A stretch of 64,000 bases of DNA from an uncultured Bacteroidales bacterium (GCA_937892155.1 CALAUG010000047.1:1-64000); one strand, 5' to 3'; shown: positions 26,569-35,988, counted from the stretch's first letter. A program made the numbers and translations. Notes: generated by a model not told the origin, from the letters alone.

Positions 26569-27321
26569 ATGATAGAAGTTCAGAATGTTTCAAAATCGTT
26601 TAAAGACGTACAGGTCCTTAAAAATGTCTCTACAATTTTTGAAGAGGGTAAAGTAAACTGCATTATAGGCAGAAGTGGTTCTGGAAAAACCGTGCTGATG
26701 AAATCAATTGTTGGTTTGCACGAAATTGACGAAGGAAAAATACTATTCCACGGAAGAAATTACACCGCAATGAACGACAAACAACGCAAAGAAATCCGAA
26801 AGGAAATCGGTATGGTATTCCAAAGTAGCGCATTGTTTGACTCAGAAACCTTGGAAGACAATGTGATGTTCCCGTTGCGTATGTTTTCTGGTATGAGCGA
26901 GGAGGAGTGCCGCGAACGCGCAAATTTCTGTCTGAAACGTGTTGAGGTGATAAATAAAAATAATTTGTATCCAGCTGAAATCAGTGGCGGTATGCAGAAA
27001 CGTGTGGCAATCGCCCGCGCTATTGCACTCAATCCAAAATATCTGCTGTGCGACGAACCGAATTCTGGCCTTGACCCAATGACGTCAATAGTCATAGACA
27101 ATCTTATACAAGGTATCGTACAAGAATACAATATTACTGCCATTGTCAACACTCATGATATGAATTCTGTGATGGAAATTGCCGATAAAATTGTATTCAT
27201 CTATAAAGGAGAAAATTGGTGGGAAGGTAATAAAAACGATATCTGGCATACAGATAATCAGGAATTAAATGACTTTATTTTTGCTTCTGCTTTAACGCAA
27301 AAGATTAAACAAAATTTATAA
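26569..27321 (+). CDS. mlaF: MlaF-like ABC transporter ATP-binding protein
   Basis: The 250-residue nucleotide-binding subunit has Walker A GRSGSGKT (34-41), the Q-loop VFQSSALFDS, the signature ISGGMQKRVAIARAI, Walker B YLLCDEP and the switch histidine in VNTHD. The ISGGMQKR signature is typical of Mla/Ttg2-type lipid transport ATPases. It powers the MlaE-like permease encoded just before it and supports outer-membrane lipid balance. Its stop overlaps the start of the following protease gene by one base (TAATG). Confidence 0.94.
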   Translation: MIEVQNVSKSFKDVQVLKNVSTIFEEGKVNCIIGRSGSGKTVLMKSIVGLHEIDEGKILFHGRNYTAMNDKQRKEIRKEIGMVFQSSALFDSETLEDNVMFPLRMFSGMSEEECRERANFCLKRVEVINKNNLYPAEISGGMQKRVAIARAIALNPKYLLCDEPNSGLDPMTSIVIDNLIQGIVQEYNITAIVNTHDMNSVMEIADKIVFIYKGENWWEGNKNDIWHTDNQELNDFIFASALTQKIKQNL

Positions 27322-30068
27322 TGAGAAAAATTCTTGCCATAGTATTACTATTGTTCCCATTGTTCGTTCTCTCACAAAATGTGAGCTATTACAATGGTCA
27401 CGCAATTGAGACAGGAAAGGTAATAGTAAAATTTCATAAAAATGCATTAAAAAGTGCATCGGTACACACCGATGTTCATCAGCAGGATTTTGAAGTATAT
27501 CTCCGTTCCATACAAGCGAATAATTTTAAACAACAGTTTCCACAGTCAAAAATGCCAGCGAATTGCGAAAATTGTGTGGATATCAGTTCTATATATAGTT
27601 TTACATATTCGGCTGACGTTCCAATGGAAAAAGTGTTGTCGACACTAAATGCTATGTCAAATGTTGAATATGCAGAACCATCGTATATTGCCGAATTGTT
27701 GTTTGAACCAAACGACACGGAATATCCAAAGGGGAATTTATGGCATTTAAATACGTGTAAAGTTCTTGATGCGTGGGATATTGAGGAAGGTGACCCTGAT
27801 GTTGTCGTCGCTATTGTTGACGGTGGTATAGATATTATTCATGGTGATTTAATCAATCAGATTGCATACAACGTCAACGATCCAATAAACGGTATAGATG
27901 ACGACGGAGACGGATACGTTGACAATTATAGAGGTTGGGATATTGCGGATAATGACAATAATCCTTCAAGTTCATCGGCAACAGAACACGGAACATACGT
28001 CGCGGGAATTGCCAGTGCTGAGGTTAATAATGAATTCGGTACAGCTGGAGTTGGATATAAGACGAAATTTATGCCTATAAAGGTTTGCCCCGAGGGTACT
28101 AGCAGTGTGACGGGTGGTTATGAGGGTATTATTTATGCAGCGAACCAAGGTTGCAAAGTCATAAATTGCTCGTGGGGCGATGAAATTGGCACAAAATACG
28201 GGAACGATATTATAAATTATGCGACATTTAATTGTGATGCATTGGTTGTCGCTGCTGCAGGAAATTCCGCAAGTTCGGTAATGTATTATCCTGCTTCGTA
28301 TCCAAATGCGTTAAGTGTCGGTGGAACCGTTGCTGGCGATTTTGTCTGGGCAGAATCGGCAACAAAAGGATCGCATTATAATCGTTTCGTTGACATTTGT
28401 GCGCCGGCAAAAGGCTTTTATTCAATAGCAAATAACAATAAAGTGATTGCGATGTCGGGTGGTGGAACTTCATTTTCATGCCCAATTGTTGCAGGAGCGG
28501 CTGCTTTGGTGAAAAGTAAATATCCCGACTATTCAGCTCTACAAGTTGCAGAACAATTGTGTGTGTCTGCCGACGATTTGTATGAAATAAATAGCGAGGA
28601 AATGTACCGTGATAAACTTGGACACGGACGCTTAAATCTATACAAAGCATTGACAGATGATGTTATGCCAAGTATTCGCATTGTAAAAAGCGAGATTTCA
28701 AACCGCTCTCATCAGCCACATATTTATGCCGGCGATACCATAGATGTTAATGTTACATTCAAAAACTTTTTGCACGATGCAGAAAATGTTACTATTGCTG
28801 CAATTTGCGAAACGAGTATTTTATCGGTTATTGATTGTAATGCGGTATTTGAATCAATAAAAAGTAACGAGGAAAAGCAGGCGACTTTCACATTCCGTGT
28901 ATCGGCTACTTTGCCAACGGATTTGTCAACGTATTTTAAATTTACTTATGGTGCGGCTCACAAATACGTAAGTTACGAATATTTGCCAGCATCGTTTAAT
29001 CCTGATTATTATGATTTTACGAGTGGCAACATTAGCTCTACGGCAACACGCGATGGAAGTATAGCCGTTTATAATGTTAATGCGAACCAGAATGGTTTTA
29101 AATACAAAGATTTTGCTAATTGTATCTATCAGGCTGGTCTTGTTTTGGCTCAAAATCAGAATACAATTTATTCGCGCTCAAATTGGCGTAATGATTTCGT
29201 ACCAGGACAGTCCCCACAAATATTGGAAAGTGACAGCTGCGATTTGCTGATTTATTCGGATTTTTTTACTCCAGATTCATTGCTTCCTATTCAGGAATAT
29301 ATTTATGCTTGGAATGATATGGATGCACAGTTGTATGAATTCCGTTTGAAAAACGAACTGGATAGTACGTTGCATAATGTTAAATTCGGAACTTTTATTG
29401 ATTGGGATATTCTCAATTCAGCATATAATCAAACGTGGTTTGTCGATAGCTTGCAGATGGTCGCAGCTGTAAGTGTTGATCCTCGTAGTTATTATGTAGG
29501 CTGGTTGCCACTTGATTATCATAAAGTTGGCGTGTACGCTTTTAGCGTTGGTGAAGATATTTTGTATTATTCCGATGGATTTAATAACAACGAATTGTGG
29601 TACGCATTGAATAATTCGCAATGGTCGGCCGGAGCAAATTTTGTGTCTGGTAGGGAAATTGCGTCGTTCAATTATTGTACACTTGACAGCATTGCAGCAT
29701 ACGATTCTGTAGTTGTCCGTTATGCTTTGCTTGCTGCTGATACCAAAACTGAGCTGTACGAACTTGCCTATCAGTTAAAGCAGATATATAATCCCAATCC
29801 CAAAGAAGATGTTTCGGCAGTCAATTCTGAAGAAAATATTGTGGTTTCTTTGTCAAAAGAAAATGGGAACTATTTCATTCAGTATGAACAATCTAACAAA
29901 CCTATATGCATACAAACCTATGCAATGAATGGACAGCGTGACTTTTATGTGGAGCTGCTCCCAGAAAATCAAATAGGACAATATGTGTTGCCACAAAATT
30001 CTGGTTTGCACATTGTAGTTGTTCAGCGGGAAGGCAAAACCTACACATTTAAAATTACTGCAGAATGA
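27321..30068 (+). CDS. Secreted subtilisin-family (S8) serine protease
   Basis: The 915-residue protein has a signal peptide (KILAIVLLLFPLFVLSQ), a propeptide-like region to about 135, and a peptidase S8 domain with the full triad: D167 in AIVDGGID, H223 in EHGTYVAG and S384 in GGGTSFSCPIVAGAAAL. A Ca-binding-like GIDDDGDGYVD insert follows the first strand. After about 450 come beta-rich domains and a C-terminal strand pattern (YAMNGQRD... LHIVVVQ) similar to type IX sorting domains. It should be an active extracellular or cell-surface protease. It is coupled to mlaF by TAATG and to the next gene by ATGA. Confidence 0.9.
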   Translation: MRKILAIVLLLFPLFVLSQNVSYYNGHAIETGKVIVKFHKNALKSASVHTDVHQQDFEVYLRSIQANNFKQQFPQSKMPANCENCVDISSIYSFTYSADVPMEKVLSTLNAMSNVEYAEPSYIAELLFEPNDTEYPKGNLWHLNTCKVLDAWDIEEGDPDVVVAIVDGGIDIIHGDLINQIAYNVNDPINGIDDDGDGYVDNYRGWDIADNDNNPSSSSATEHGTYVAGIASAEVNNEFGTAGVGYKTKFMPIKVCPEGTSSVTGGYEGIIYAANQGCKVINCSWGDEIGTKYGNDIINYATFNCDALVVAAAGNSASSVMYYPASYPNALSVGGTVAGDFVWAESATKGSHYNRFVDICAPAKGFYSIANNNKVIAMSGGGTSFSCPIVAGAAALVKSKYPDYSALQVAEQLCVSADDLYEINSEEMYRDKLGHGRLNLYKALTDDVMPSIRIVKSEISNRSHQPHIYAGDTIDVNVTFKNFLHDAENVTIAAICETSILSVIDCNAVFESIKSNEEKQATFTFRVSATLPTDLSTYFKFTYGAAHKYVSYEYLPASFNPDYYDFTSGNISSTATRDGSIAVYNVNANQNGFKYKDFANCIYQAGLVLAQNQNTIYSRSNWRNDFVPGQSPQILESDSCDLLIYSDFFTPDSLLPIQEYIYAWNDMDAQLYEFRLKNELDSTLHNVKFGTFIDWDILNSAYNQTWFVDSLQMVAAVSVDPRSYYVGWLPLDYHKVGVYAFSVGEDILYYSDGFNNNELWYALNNSQWSAGANFVSGREIASFNYCTLDSIAAYDSVVVRYALLAADTKTELYELAYQLKQIYNPNPKEDVSAVNSEENIVVSLSKENGNYFIQYEQSNKPICIQTYAMNGQRDFYVELLPENQIGQYVLPQNSGLHIVVVQREGKTYTFKITAE

Positions 30069-30961
30069 GACGTTTTTTGGTATCAATACTTTGTTGTCTC
30101 TGTTTAAGCAATGTGTTTGCCCAAAATAGGTTTGCTAACATAGAAAATAGACTGATAGCAATCTATTCTAAAATATCTCGTTTTGCAAGTGAGGAAGAAA
30201 ATGTGAAGAATAATGAATTGTTCAAGAATCTTCTTGATTCTGTATTGAAGTTGCCAGAATCGTATCATTATGAATTTAATAATTTAAAAATTGGAAAGGT
30301 GACGGCACCCGACCAGTCATTCCGCATATTCACGTGGTTTATTGTACATACCAATGGAACGTATGAAACTCAGGGTTTCCTGCAACGTCAGATTAAGTCA
30401 ACTGATAAGGTCGAAGTGTATTTCCTAAAAGACAATGCTGCAAAATTAAAAGATCCTATGATGGCAAACTGTACGCCACAATCGTGGTATGGTGCAACTT
30501 ATTATGAAATTAGACAGGAAAAGTACGATAACGTGACAACGTATATTTTATTAGGCTGGCGTCCGAATACTATATATACTCAAATCAAAGTGATAGAAAC
30601 ATTCCGTTTTGATAAAAAAGATAAACCTGCTTTTGGTCACCAAATCATTGAGTTTAAAGGTAAAGGTTATAAAAAACGTATTATATACGAATATTCTTCA
30701 AAGCAGACGATGATGCTCAGATATGAGAAAAAGAAGAAAATGATAGTCCTCGATCATATTGCGCCTTCCGATGACCGCTATACGGGCATATATGAATTTT
30801 ACGGTCCTGATTTTTCTATAGATGGCTATAAATTTAAGCAGGGGAAACTTCGCTATTTTCCCGATATAGATTTACATAGTCCACGCCAAAAGTTTTCGGA
30901 TTATATTCCAGAAAAACTGAAAAAGAAGAAAACGCACGAAGAGGGTAGAAGTTTGTATTAA
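30065..30961 (+). CDS. Secreted conserved hypothetical protein
   Basis: I recognise no named domain. The 298-residue protein has a clear signal peptide (RRFLVSILCCLCLSNVFAQ), then a helical region and a mostly beta region with aromatic residues (QSWYGATYYEIR, YILLGWRPNT) and a basic C-terminal tail (KLKKKKTHEEGR). It overlaps the protease gene by four bases (ATGA) and is followed by recO after one base, so it belongs to the same transcription unit. It is probably periplasmic. Confidence 0.75.
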   Translation: MRRFLVSILCCLCLSNVFAQNRFANIENRLIAIYSKISRFASEEENVKNNELFKNLLDSVLKLPESYHYEFNNLKIGKVTAPDQSFRIFTWFIVHTNGTYETQGFLQRQIKSTDKVEVYFLKDNAAKLKDPMMANCTPQSWYGATYYEIRQEKYDNVTTYILLGWRPNTIYTQIKVIETFRFDKKDKPAFGHQIIEFKGKGYKKRIIYEYSSKQTMMLRYEKKKKMIVLDHIAPSDDRYTGIYEFYGPDFSIDGYKFKQGKLRYFPDIDLHSPRQKFSDYIPEKLKKKKTHEEGRSLY

Positions 30962-30962
30962 T

Positions 30963-31679
30963 ATGCTCACCGAAACCGATGCCATAATCCTTCACACCAT
31001 TAAATACTCGGAAACGAGTGTAATTGCGCATATCTATACGGAACAATTTGGTAATGGAACGTATATTATGAATAATGTGCGTACAAATCGTTCCAAAATG
31101 GCCCTATTCCAGCCACTGTCTTATGTCCACTTAAGCGTTATTCGGAAAAAAGATCCTAAACAAATTCACAGAATTACCAGCATTTCGTTTGCAATGGTGC
31201 CGGCAAATACTACGACAAATGTGTATAAATCAACGATAGCACTGTTCGTGGGTGAGATAACGGATAGAATTTTTAAGGAAGAAGAACAGCAGTTTTCTTT
31301 CTTTCAGTTCCTGAAATCGTTTGTGCTTTTACTTGAAGAATCGGAACAGTATTTTGCAAATTTGCATATTCTTTATCTACTTCATGTTTGTCGTTTTATT
31401 GGTGTCACGCCAAAGAATAATTATAGTCGGCAAGCACCTTATTTTTCACTTCGTCAGGCCCAATTTGTGGAAACAAACGAAGAGTACGAAACGCTTACTA
31501 TTGATGATAGTCGGTTGTTTGGAAAAATTTTATGTACACAGGAAATCACCGACGTTGTTACGTTGAATCGGCTGGAGCGGCAGCATTTACTTCACATTAT
31601 GATGCAGTACTACGACATCCATATCTGCAAAACCGAAAACATTAAATCGTTGACGGTACTTCAAATGGTTTTTGAGTAA
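30963..31679 (+). CDS. recO: DNA repair protein RecO
   Basis: RecO loads RecA on SSB-covered DNA together with RecR. The 238-residue protein starts with the oligonucleotide-binding fold typical of RecO (TDAIILHTIKYSETSVIAHIYT... RTNRSKMALFQPLSYV), followed by a helical domain (FVLLLEESEQYFANLHILYLLHVCRFIGVTP). The four-cysteine zinc finger found in some RecO proteins is absent, as is usual in the Bacteroidota. It is the last gene of the mlaE-mlaF-protease-hypothetical-recO run. Confidence 0.9.
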   Translation: MLTETDAIILHTIKYSETSVIAHIYTEQFGNGTYIMNNVRTNRSKMALFQPLSYVHLSVIRKKDPKQIHRITSISFAMVPANTTTNVYKSTIALFVGEITDRIFKEEEQQFSFFQFLKSFVLLLEESEQYFANLHILYLLHVCRFIGVTPKNNYSRQAPYFSLRQAQFVETNEEYETLTIDDSRLFGKILCTQEITDVVTLNRLERQHLLHIMMQYYDIHICKTENIKSLTVLQMVFE

Positions 31680-31727
31680 AGATTATTGTTTAATGATCGG
31701 AGATTTTTCACCCATCTTAAACAACTA

Positions 31728-32774
31728 TTATGCATTTATCGTATACACTGTTTGCGTCGGGAATGCGAAATTTAGTCCGTTTACATTGAATTGACGCAAT
31801 ATTTCAAGGTTGACTTCCGATTGCGTTCCGTAGTAATTCCCTGACTTCTTTATGAAATAAATGTAGGTGATTATCATTGCAAAATCGCCGTATTCCATAA
31901 ATGTCACCGTCACTTCGTCTTCTATATTTGTGACGGTTTTTGGCAAATCACGTAACAATTGCATTGCCAAATCCATTTTTTCAGGAGTCGTATCGTATGT
32001 AAGCCCAAGTTTCAACACAATTCTTGTTGAAGGTTCGGAGGTTACATTTTCTATTGCGTTGTCGACAACCTGCGAGTTTGGAATTGTAACTAAACGTCCG
32101 TCAAATGTCCGTAATCGTAAACTACGTAGACCAATGTGCATAACAAATCCGTCAAGTCCGTTGAATTTAATTCTGTCGCCTATATTGAATGGCCTGTCGA
32201 AAAATAATACAAATCCACCGAAAAGATTCTTAACCGTATCTTGAGCAGCCAATGCAACAGCAACACCACCAATACCAAGTCCTGCCAGCAATGTTCCAAT
32301 TTCTATACCGACGTTGTGCATTGCAACCAGAATACCAAACCCCCAAACGGTGTATTTCAATACGTGTTGAAGTATGGCAATCATACTTTTGTTCAATTTG
32401 GAACCTTCGTTGCCGGAATATTTAGTAAGTAGATTCTCTAAAATTCCGGAAAACAGTCGCGAAATCGCCCACGTGAAGTTTATAACAATAAGTACGGTGT
32501 AAATCTTACCCAGTGATTCGGTCGCACCTTCTGGCATATTTAAACGCTTCAATGCTCCCCATATTGATGCAAGCACTGCGGCAAACATAAATGGTGACTT
32601 GAATTTGTCAACCAACAAATCGTCTAATGTAGATTCTGTTTTAGCAGCAATTTTGCCAAATACGTTGGTAAATATCCAGTATATGAGTTTTGCAATAAAA
32701 AATCCGGCGACCAATATGGCCAGCGAAATTAATATGTTAAGTAAACTGTTATTCCAAATAACGATGGTATTCAT
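31728..32774 (-). CDS. MscS-family mechanosensitive ion channel
   Basis: The 348-residue protein has several N-terminal membrane segments, the pore-lining helix GTLLAGLGIGGVAVALAAQDTVKNLFGGFVLFFDRPF, and the cytoplasmic beta domain FNIGDRIKFNGLDGFVMHIGLRSLRLRTFDGRLVTIPNS. These are the signatures of small-conductance mechanosensitive channels, which release solutes on osmotic downshift. Length and layout are those of YbdG/YnaI-like MscS homologues with extra N-terminal helices. It stands alone between convergent recO and the ribE-comF unit. Confidence 0.94.
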   Translation of the reverse strand: MNTIVIWNNSLLNILISLAILVAGFFIAKLIYWIFTNVFGKIAAKTESTLDDLLVDKFKSPFMFAAVLASIWGALKRLNMPEGATESLGKIYTVLIVINFTWAISRLFSGILENLLTKYSGNEGSKLNKSMIAILQHVLKYTVWGFGILVAMHNVGIEIGTLLAGLGIGGVAVALAAQDTVKNLFGGFVLFFDRPFNIGDRIKFNGLDGFVMHIGLRSLRLRTFDGRLVTIPNSQVVDNAIENVTSEPSTRIVLKLGLTYDTTPEKMDLAMQLLRDLPKTVTNIEDEVTVTFMEYGDFAMIITYIYFIKKSGNYYGTQSEVNLEILRQFNVNGLNFAFPTQTVYTINA

Positions 32775-32846
32775 AGTTTAGATTTTTTGCAAAAATGAAA
32801 AATTTTTGGAAACAATATACATATTGACAGTCAATAATAATGAAAA

Positions 32847-32942
32847 GAGTCATGAATCAAGAGAATTGATGATTTGTAAATTACATTTGCGATTTATGCC
32901 ACTCTTGGCTCATGACTCCTGATTCCTGACTCCTGATTCCTT
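32847..32942. repeat. Inverted repeat with adjoining short tandem repeat
   Basis: The 17-base arms 32847-32863 and 32902-32918 are complementary except for two positions, with a 38-base loop. Right after the second arm the unit TGACTCCTGATTCC is repeated almost in tandem up to the comF stop codon. Similar short sequence (ACTGAAAACTGAAAACT) lies at 36064-36081. This looks like slippage-derived intergenic filler; a role in transcription termination between mscS and comF is possible. Confidence 0.5.
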
Positions 32943-33641
32943 TTATGCTAACGCAATACTTGCGAAACTGATTGCCTTTACTTTGGAATTTTTAAGGATA
33001 GTTTCGGCACACGAAATACAAGTTGCTCCAGTGGTAATCACGTCGTCGAGTATGAGAATATGTTTGCCTTCGAGAATTGACGCATTGTTGACTTTGAAAA
33101 TGTCTTGTACATTTTGTGAGCGCTCGTCTTTGTTTTTCTTTGTCTGTGTATTTGTATAGACCGTTCTGATGACTGCAGTGTCCAAAATCTCAATGTGTGT
33201 GACGTTTGTAATTCCTTGCGCCAAAATGCGGCTTTGATTATAGCCTCGTTTCCGTTCACGTTTGGGGTGAAGAGGGATTGGTACAATTGCGTCTATATCG
33301 TCGAGGAATCCTGATTTTTGCAATTCAACGCCGAACATTTCGCCTAATAAAATTCCAATATCGTCGCGTCCCTGATATTTCAGTTTATGTACGAGGTGTG
33401 CGAAATTCGTGTGTTTTTGATAATTGAAAAATGCGGTAGCACGGACAAATGGTACTTGTCCAGCAAACATTTTTTCTGCAGGATTATGCTCCAAATTGTG
33501 TAGGTAAATCTGTGGAATGTCCAACAGACAATCCGTGCAGATTAAGTGCTCTCCATATCGTAGGCTGTTTCCGCAGACTTCGCACGTAGAAGGAAAGAAT
33601 AGTTGAAATACGTCGCGAAGCCGTTCAAAAATTGCAAGCAC
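32943..33641 (-). CDS. comF: ComF-family phosphoribosyltransferase-like protein
   Basis: The 232-residue protein has an N-terminal zinc-binding four-cysteine motif (CEVCG... CTDC) and a type I phosphoribosyltransferase domain with the PRPP loop ILILDDVITTGAT, preceded by PIPLHPKRERKRGYNQS. ComF proteins take part in DNA uptake in competent bacteria, but the family is widespread in bacteria without known competence. The start is GTG and shares one base with the ribE stop codon (TAGTG), so both are translated from one message. Confidence 0.92.
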   Translation of the reverse strand: MLAIFERLRDVFQLFFPSTCEVCGNSLRYGEHLICTDCLLDIPQIYLHNLEHNPAEKMFAGQVPFVRATAFFNYQKHTNFAHLVHKLKYQGRDDIGILLGEMFGVELQKSGFLDDIDAIVPIPLHPKRERKRGYNQSRILAQGITNVTHIEILDTAVIRTVYTNTQTKKNKDERSQNVQDIFKVNNASILEGKHILILDDVITTGATCISCAETILKNSKVKAISFASIALA

Positions 33642-34243
33642 TATTTAACGGTACCTTGTAGTTCCAAGTAGCGTGCTATGTATTTGCCAATAATGTCGAA
33701 TTCCAAATTCACGCGTGTCCCAACCTGTATGTTGTGGAAATTCGTGTGTTCGTAGGTATATGGAATTATCGCTACCTGAAATGATTTTCTTTGTGAATTG
33801 ACCACGGTCAAACTAACCCCATTTACCGTTACAGAACCTTTTTCAACGGTAATGTAATCCTTTTGTGCTGGTTCATATTCAAACGTGAAATACCAACTTC
33901 CATCGGCTTCGGCTACATTGGTGCAAACAGCGGTTTGGTCTACGTGACCTTGCACAATGTGCCCGTCCAGACGGCCGTTCATATTCATGCTGCGTTCAAC
34001 GTTTACTTCGCTGCCAACAGTCAAATCCCCCAAATTCGACTTGATGAGCGTTTCTTGCATTGCAGTTACAGTATAGGTTGTGTCGGATTTACGGACAACG
34101 GTAAGGCACACGCCGTTGTGCGACACGCTTTGGTCTATGCCCAATTCCTTGACAAAACTGCAAGAAAGCGTAAAATGGATGTTTGTCTGGTCTTTTTCAA
34201 TGCCAACTACTTTGGCACATTCTTCAACTATTCCTGAGAACAT
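33641..34243 (-). CDS. ribE: Riboflavin synthase, alpha chain
   Basis: The enzyme dismutates two 6,7-dimethyl-8-ribityllumazine molecules to riboflavin. The 200-residue protein consists of two lumazine-binding repeats: MFSGIVEECAKV... SHNGVCLTVV in the first and GRLDGHIVQGHVDQ... VNGVSLTVV in the second. The start MFSGIVE is typical. A promoter TACCTTTG lies 23 bases upstream; no FMN riboswitch is seen. comF follows with a one-base overlap; no other riboflavin gene is in the window. Confidence 0.96.
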   Translation of the reverse strand: MFSGIVEECAKVVGIEKDQTNIHFTLSCSFVKELGIDQSVSHNGVCLTVVRKSDTTYTVTAMQETLIKSNLGDLTVGSEVNVERSMNMNGRLDGHIVQGHVDQTAVCTNVAEADGSWYFTFEYEPAQKDYITVEKGSVTVNGVSLTVVNSQRKSFQVAIIPYTYEHTNFHNIQVGTRVNLEFDIIGKYIARYLELQGTVK

Positions 34244-34266
34244 ATCGTATATGGTTTATTTGCGGA

Positions 34267-34274
34267 CAAAGGTA
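34267..34274 (-). promoter_or_regulatory. Promoter -7 element of ribE-comF
   Basis: Minus-strand TACCTTTG fits TAnnTTTG, 23 bases before the ribE ATG. Confidence 0.55.
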
Positions 34275-34295
34275 TGAAATTAATTATGAATTGCA

Positions 34296-35012
34296 TCAGT
34301 GTTTCCAGCGTTTTATCGCTTCGTAGTCAGGCCTAATGGAAAGAATTTTATCATATACCTGATTTGCCTTGTCAAATTGTTTGTTGTCTTCGTAACTTTT
34401 GGCAAGAAACAAAAGTGCGTTCAAATAATACCAATTGCATTTATCGTTTTGATTCTGGTTTTCAATCAGTGTGATAGCTTTTTGAAATGATTTTATTGCA
34501 TCACTGAAATTGCCACCAATAAAAAGCGAATAACAATATTGCAGATTGCCGTATTCGGCCCAGCTGTACGGCGAATTCTTATCTATGGAAATGGCATCTT
34601 TTGCTGCAGCAAAACATTTTGGTAAACGATACACTGCGGTGATAGGGTTGTTCAGTGCTGCGTATGCGTAGTATGGAGATTTGAGTGCCAGTACTTTGTT
34701 ACGGTAGGCTTCATTTTTCTCCAAATCTTCTATGTCTTTCTGTAGTCCTTCCAACTGAATGTCTATTTGTTTAGAATCTTTATCGTTGAATAGCAGGTAG
34801 GCAAGATAAAGATGTCGCACAACGGCACGTTTAAATTGCAGTTCTGCAGAATATTTTTTATTGATTTCTGTCGTCAGTTCGTCAACAAATGTGTTCCACT
34901 CTTTCATATTTTGATTGATGTACGAGGTCGTTATCCTACAATCAATCGTCTGTGTCTGCGCAGTGGCGTTCAGACAAACAAATAAAAAGCAGAAGAGAAG
35001 TATTTTTTTCAT
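34296..35012 (-). CDS. Secreted tetratricopeptide-repeat protein
   Basis: From the ATG at 35012 the protein has 238 residues with a signal peptide (KKILLFCFLFVCLNATAQ). The C-terminal half contains TPR-like helix pairs, clearest in GNFSDAIKSFQKAITLIENQ and FLAKSYEDNKQFDKANQVYDKILSIRPDY. It should act in the periplasm as a protein-binding scaffold; the partner is unknown. It lies 17 bases after the AtpI-like gene, in the position where Bacteroidota usually have atpB. The longer start at 35027 adds five residues before the signal peptide and is less likely. Confidence 0.82.
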   Translation of the reverse strand: MKKILLFCFLFVCLNATAQTQTIDCRITTSYINQNMKEWNTFVDELTTEINKKYSAELQFKRAVVRHLYLAYLLFNDKDSKQIDIQLEGLQKDIEDLEKNEAYRNKVLALKSPYYAYAALNNPITAVYRLPKCFAAAKDAISIDKNSPYSWAEYGNLQYCYSLFIGGNFSDAIKSFQKAITLIENQNQNDKCNWYYLNALLFLAKSYEDNKQFDKANQVYDKILSIRPDYEAIKRWKH

Positions 35013-35029
35013 AACACAAAGTAACAAAC

Positions 35030-35401
35030 TTATTTCCTCATTTTGAAAAAGGTAAATTCAACAATAGTATAGATAAAAAAAAGTCCAACAATTACTAATC
35101 CGAACAATAATTTGTTGTCGCCCTGAAATATGTTTCCAACACCAATAAGTGGAAGCGTCAAAATAAGGTAGCACAAAAATTTTATGGAACGTATGAGAAG
35201 TATTTTTGACAAACTTGATTTGTCTTTCCCATTGGTGAATAATGCGAACGCAATCTCTCCAAATACGTTTATCAATGCAAATACGGAAATAATTGTCAAT
35301 ACACCTTGTCTCCATTCACTGCAAGGCAACGCAAACGCAATTGCGCAAAACACTATGAACAACGCAGCGTGGATACAAGCACGTGAAAGAAACAATTTCA
35401 T
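35030..35401 (-). CDS. AtpI-like small membrane protein
   Basis: The 123-residue protein has four membrane helices and no other recognisable motif. It follows the AtpZ gene with an ATGA overlap. In many Bacteroidota a small four-helix membrane protein of this kind sits between atpZ and atpB in the ATP synthase cluster, so by position I infer an AtpI-like role in assembling the ATP synthase rotor. The ATP synthase genes themselves do not follow here. Confidence 0.6.
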   Translation of the reverse strand: MKLFLSRACIHAALFIVFCAIAFALPCSEWRQGVLTIISVFALINVFGEIAFALFTNGKDKSSLSKILLIRSIKFLCYLILTLPLIGVGNIFQGDNKLLFGLVIVGLFFIYTIVEFTFFKMRK

Positions 35402-35616
35402 TCCTTATCCTTGAATTTTATGAAGTCTTTAATGGCGAGATATATTGCTGCAAATACGGCAAACAGCGATACCACAACAGTACAAACTGGCTTGTCCATT
35501 CCAAAGACTTCGTCCAATTTCTGCCCTCCGAAAACTCCAAGCAGAATTACGGCAAGCATTTCAAAGCCAATGTTTGTGTATTTTATAAAATTATTGACGT
35601 TATTTTTTTTCAACAT
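35398..35616 (-). CDS. AtpZ/AtpI-family protein (ATPase gene 1)
   Basis: The protein of about 72 residues has two membrane helices joined by a short loop with the family motif GVFGGQKLDEVFG (glycine-rich end of helix one, then Lys and Asp) and a second helix CTVVVSLFAVFAAIYLAIKDF. This is the AtpZ/ATPase gene 1 family, encoded at the head of ATP synthase operons and thought to move Mg2+/Ca2+ or aid assembly. An upstream ATG at 35634 would add six residues; either start overlaps the bactofilin gene. Confidence 0.83.
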   Translation of the reverse strand: MLKKNNVNNFIKYTNIGFEMLAVILLGVFGGQKLDEVFGMDKPVCTVVVSLFAVFAAIYLAIKDFIKFKDKE

Positions 35617-35965
35617 GAACGTCTTTTTCTCCATTCATCTTACAACTACCAGTAAATATTGCTCCTGGTTCGATTGCAAGTTTGCTGGTAATGATGTCAC
35701 CTATAAATTTTGCTGTCGCACGTAAAGACAATAAATCTTTGATAGTTAATTTACCGTCAACAGAACCTTCTACATCGCAGTTCTGACAGGCTATTTCTCC
35801 TTTTACGTCTCCAGTTTTTCCAACTACGATTTTCCCTTTTGCATTGATGTTTCCGGCCAAAACACCGTCAATTCTCATATCTGTGTCGCAGGTAATGTCG
35901 CCTGTGATGATAGTTCCTGAAGTTATTAAGTTTGTAGAAAAAACTCCATTTTCGTTCTTAGCCAT
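35600..35965 (-). CDS. Bactofilin (polymer-forming cytoskeletal protein)
   Basis: From the ATG at 35965 the protein has 121 residues. The central part is a right-handed beta-helix typical of bactofilins: NLITSGTIITGDITCDTDMRIDGVLAGNINAKGKIVVGKTGDVKGEIACQ, with short disordered ends. Bactofilins polymerise spontaneously into filaments and anchor envelope proteins. The longer open frame to 36058 is rejected because the promoter TATATTTG lies at 35989-35996. It is followed by atpZ with overlap, the usual Bacteroidota order. Confidence 0.9.
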   Translation of the reverse strand: MAKNENGVFSTNLITSGTIITGDITCDTDMRIDGVLAGNINAKGKIVVGKTGDVKGEIACQNCDVEGSVDGKLTIKDLLSLRATAKFIGDIITSKLAIEPGAIFTGSCKMNGEKDVHVEKK

Positions 35966-35988
35966 ATCAGTAGTTTTTAGATTGAGTG

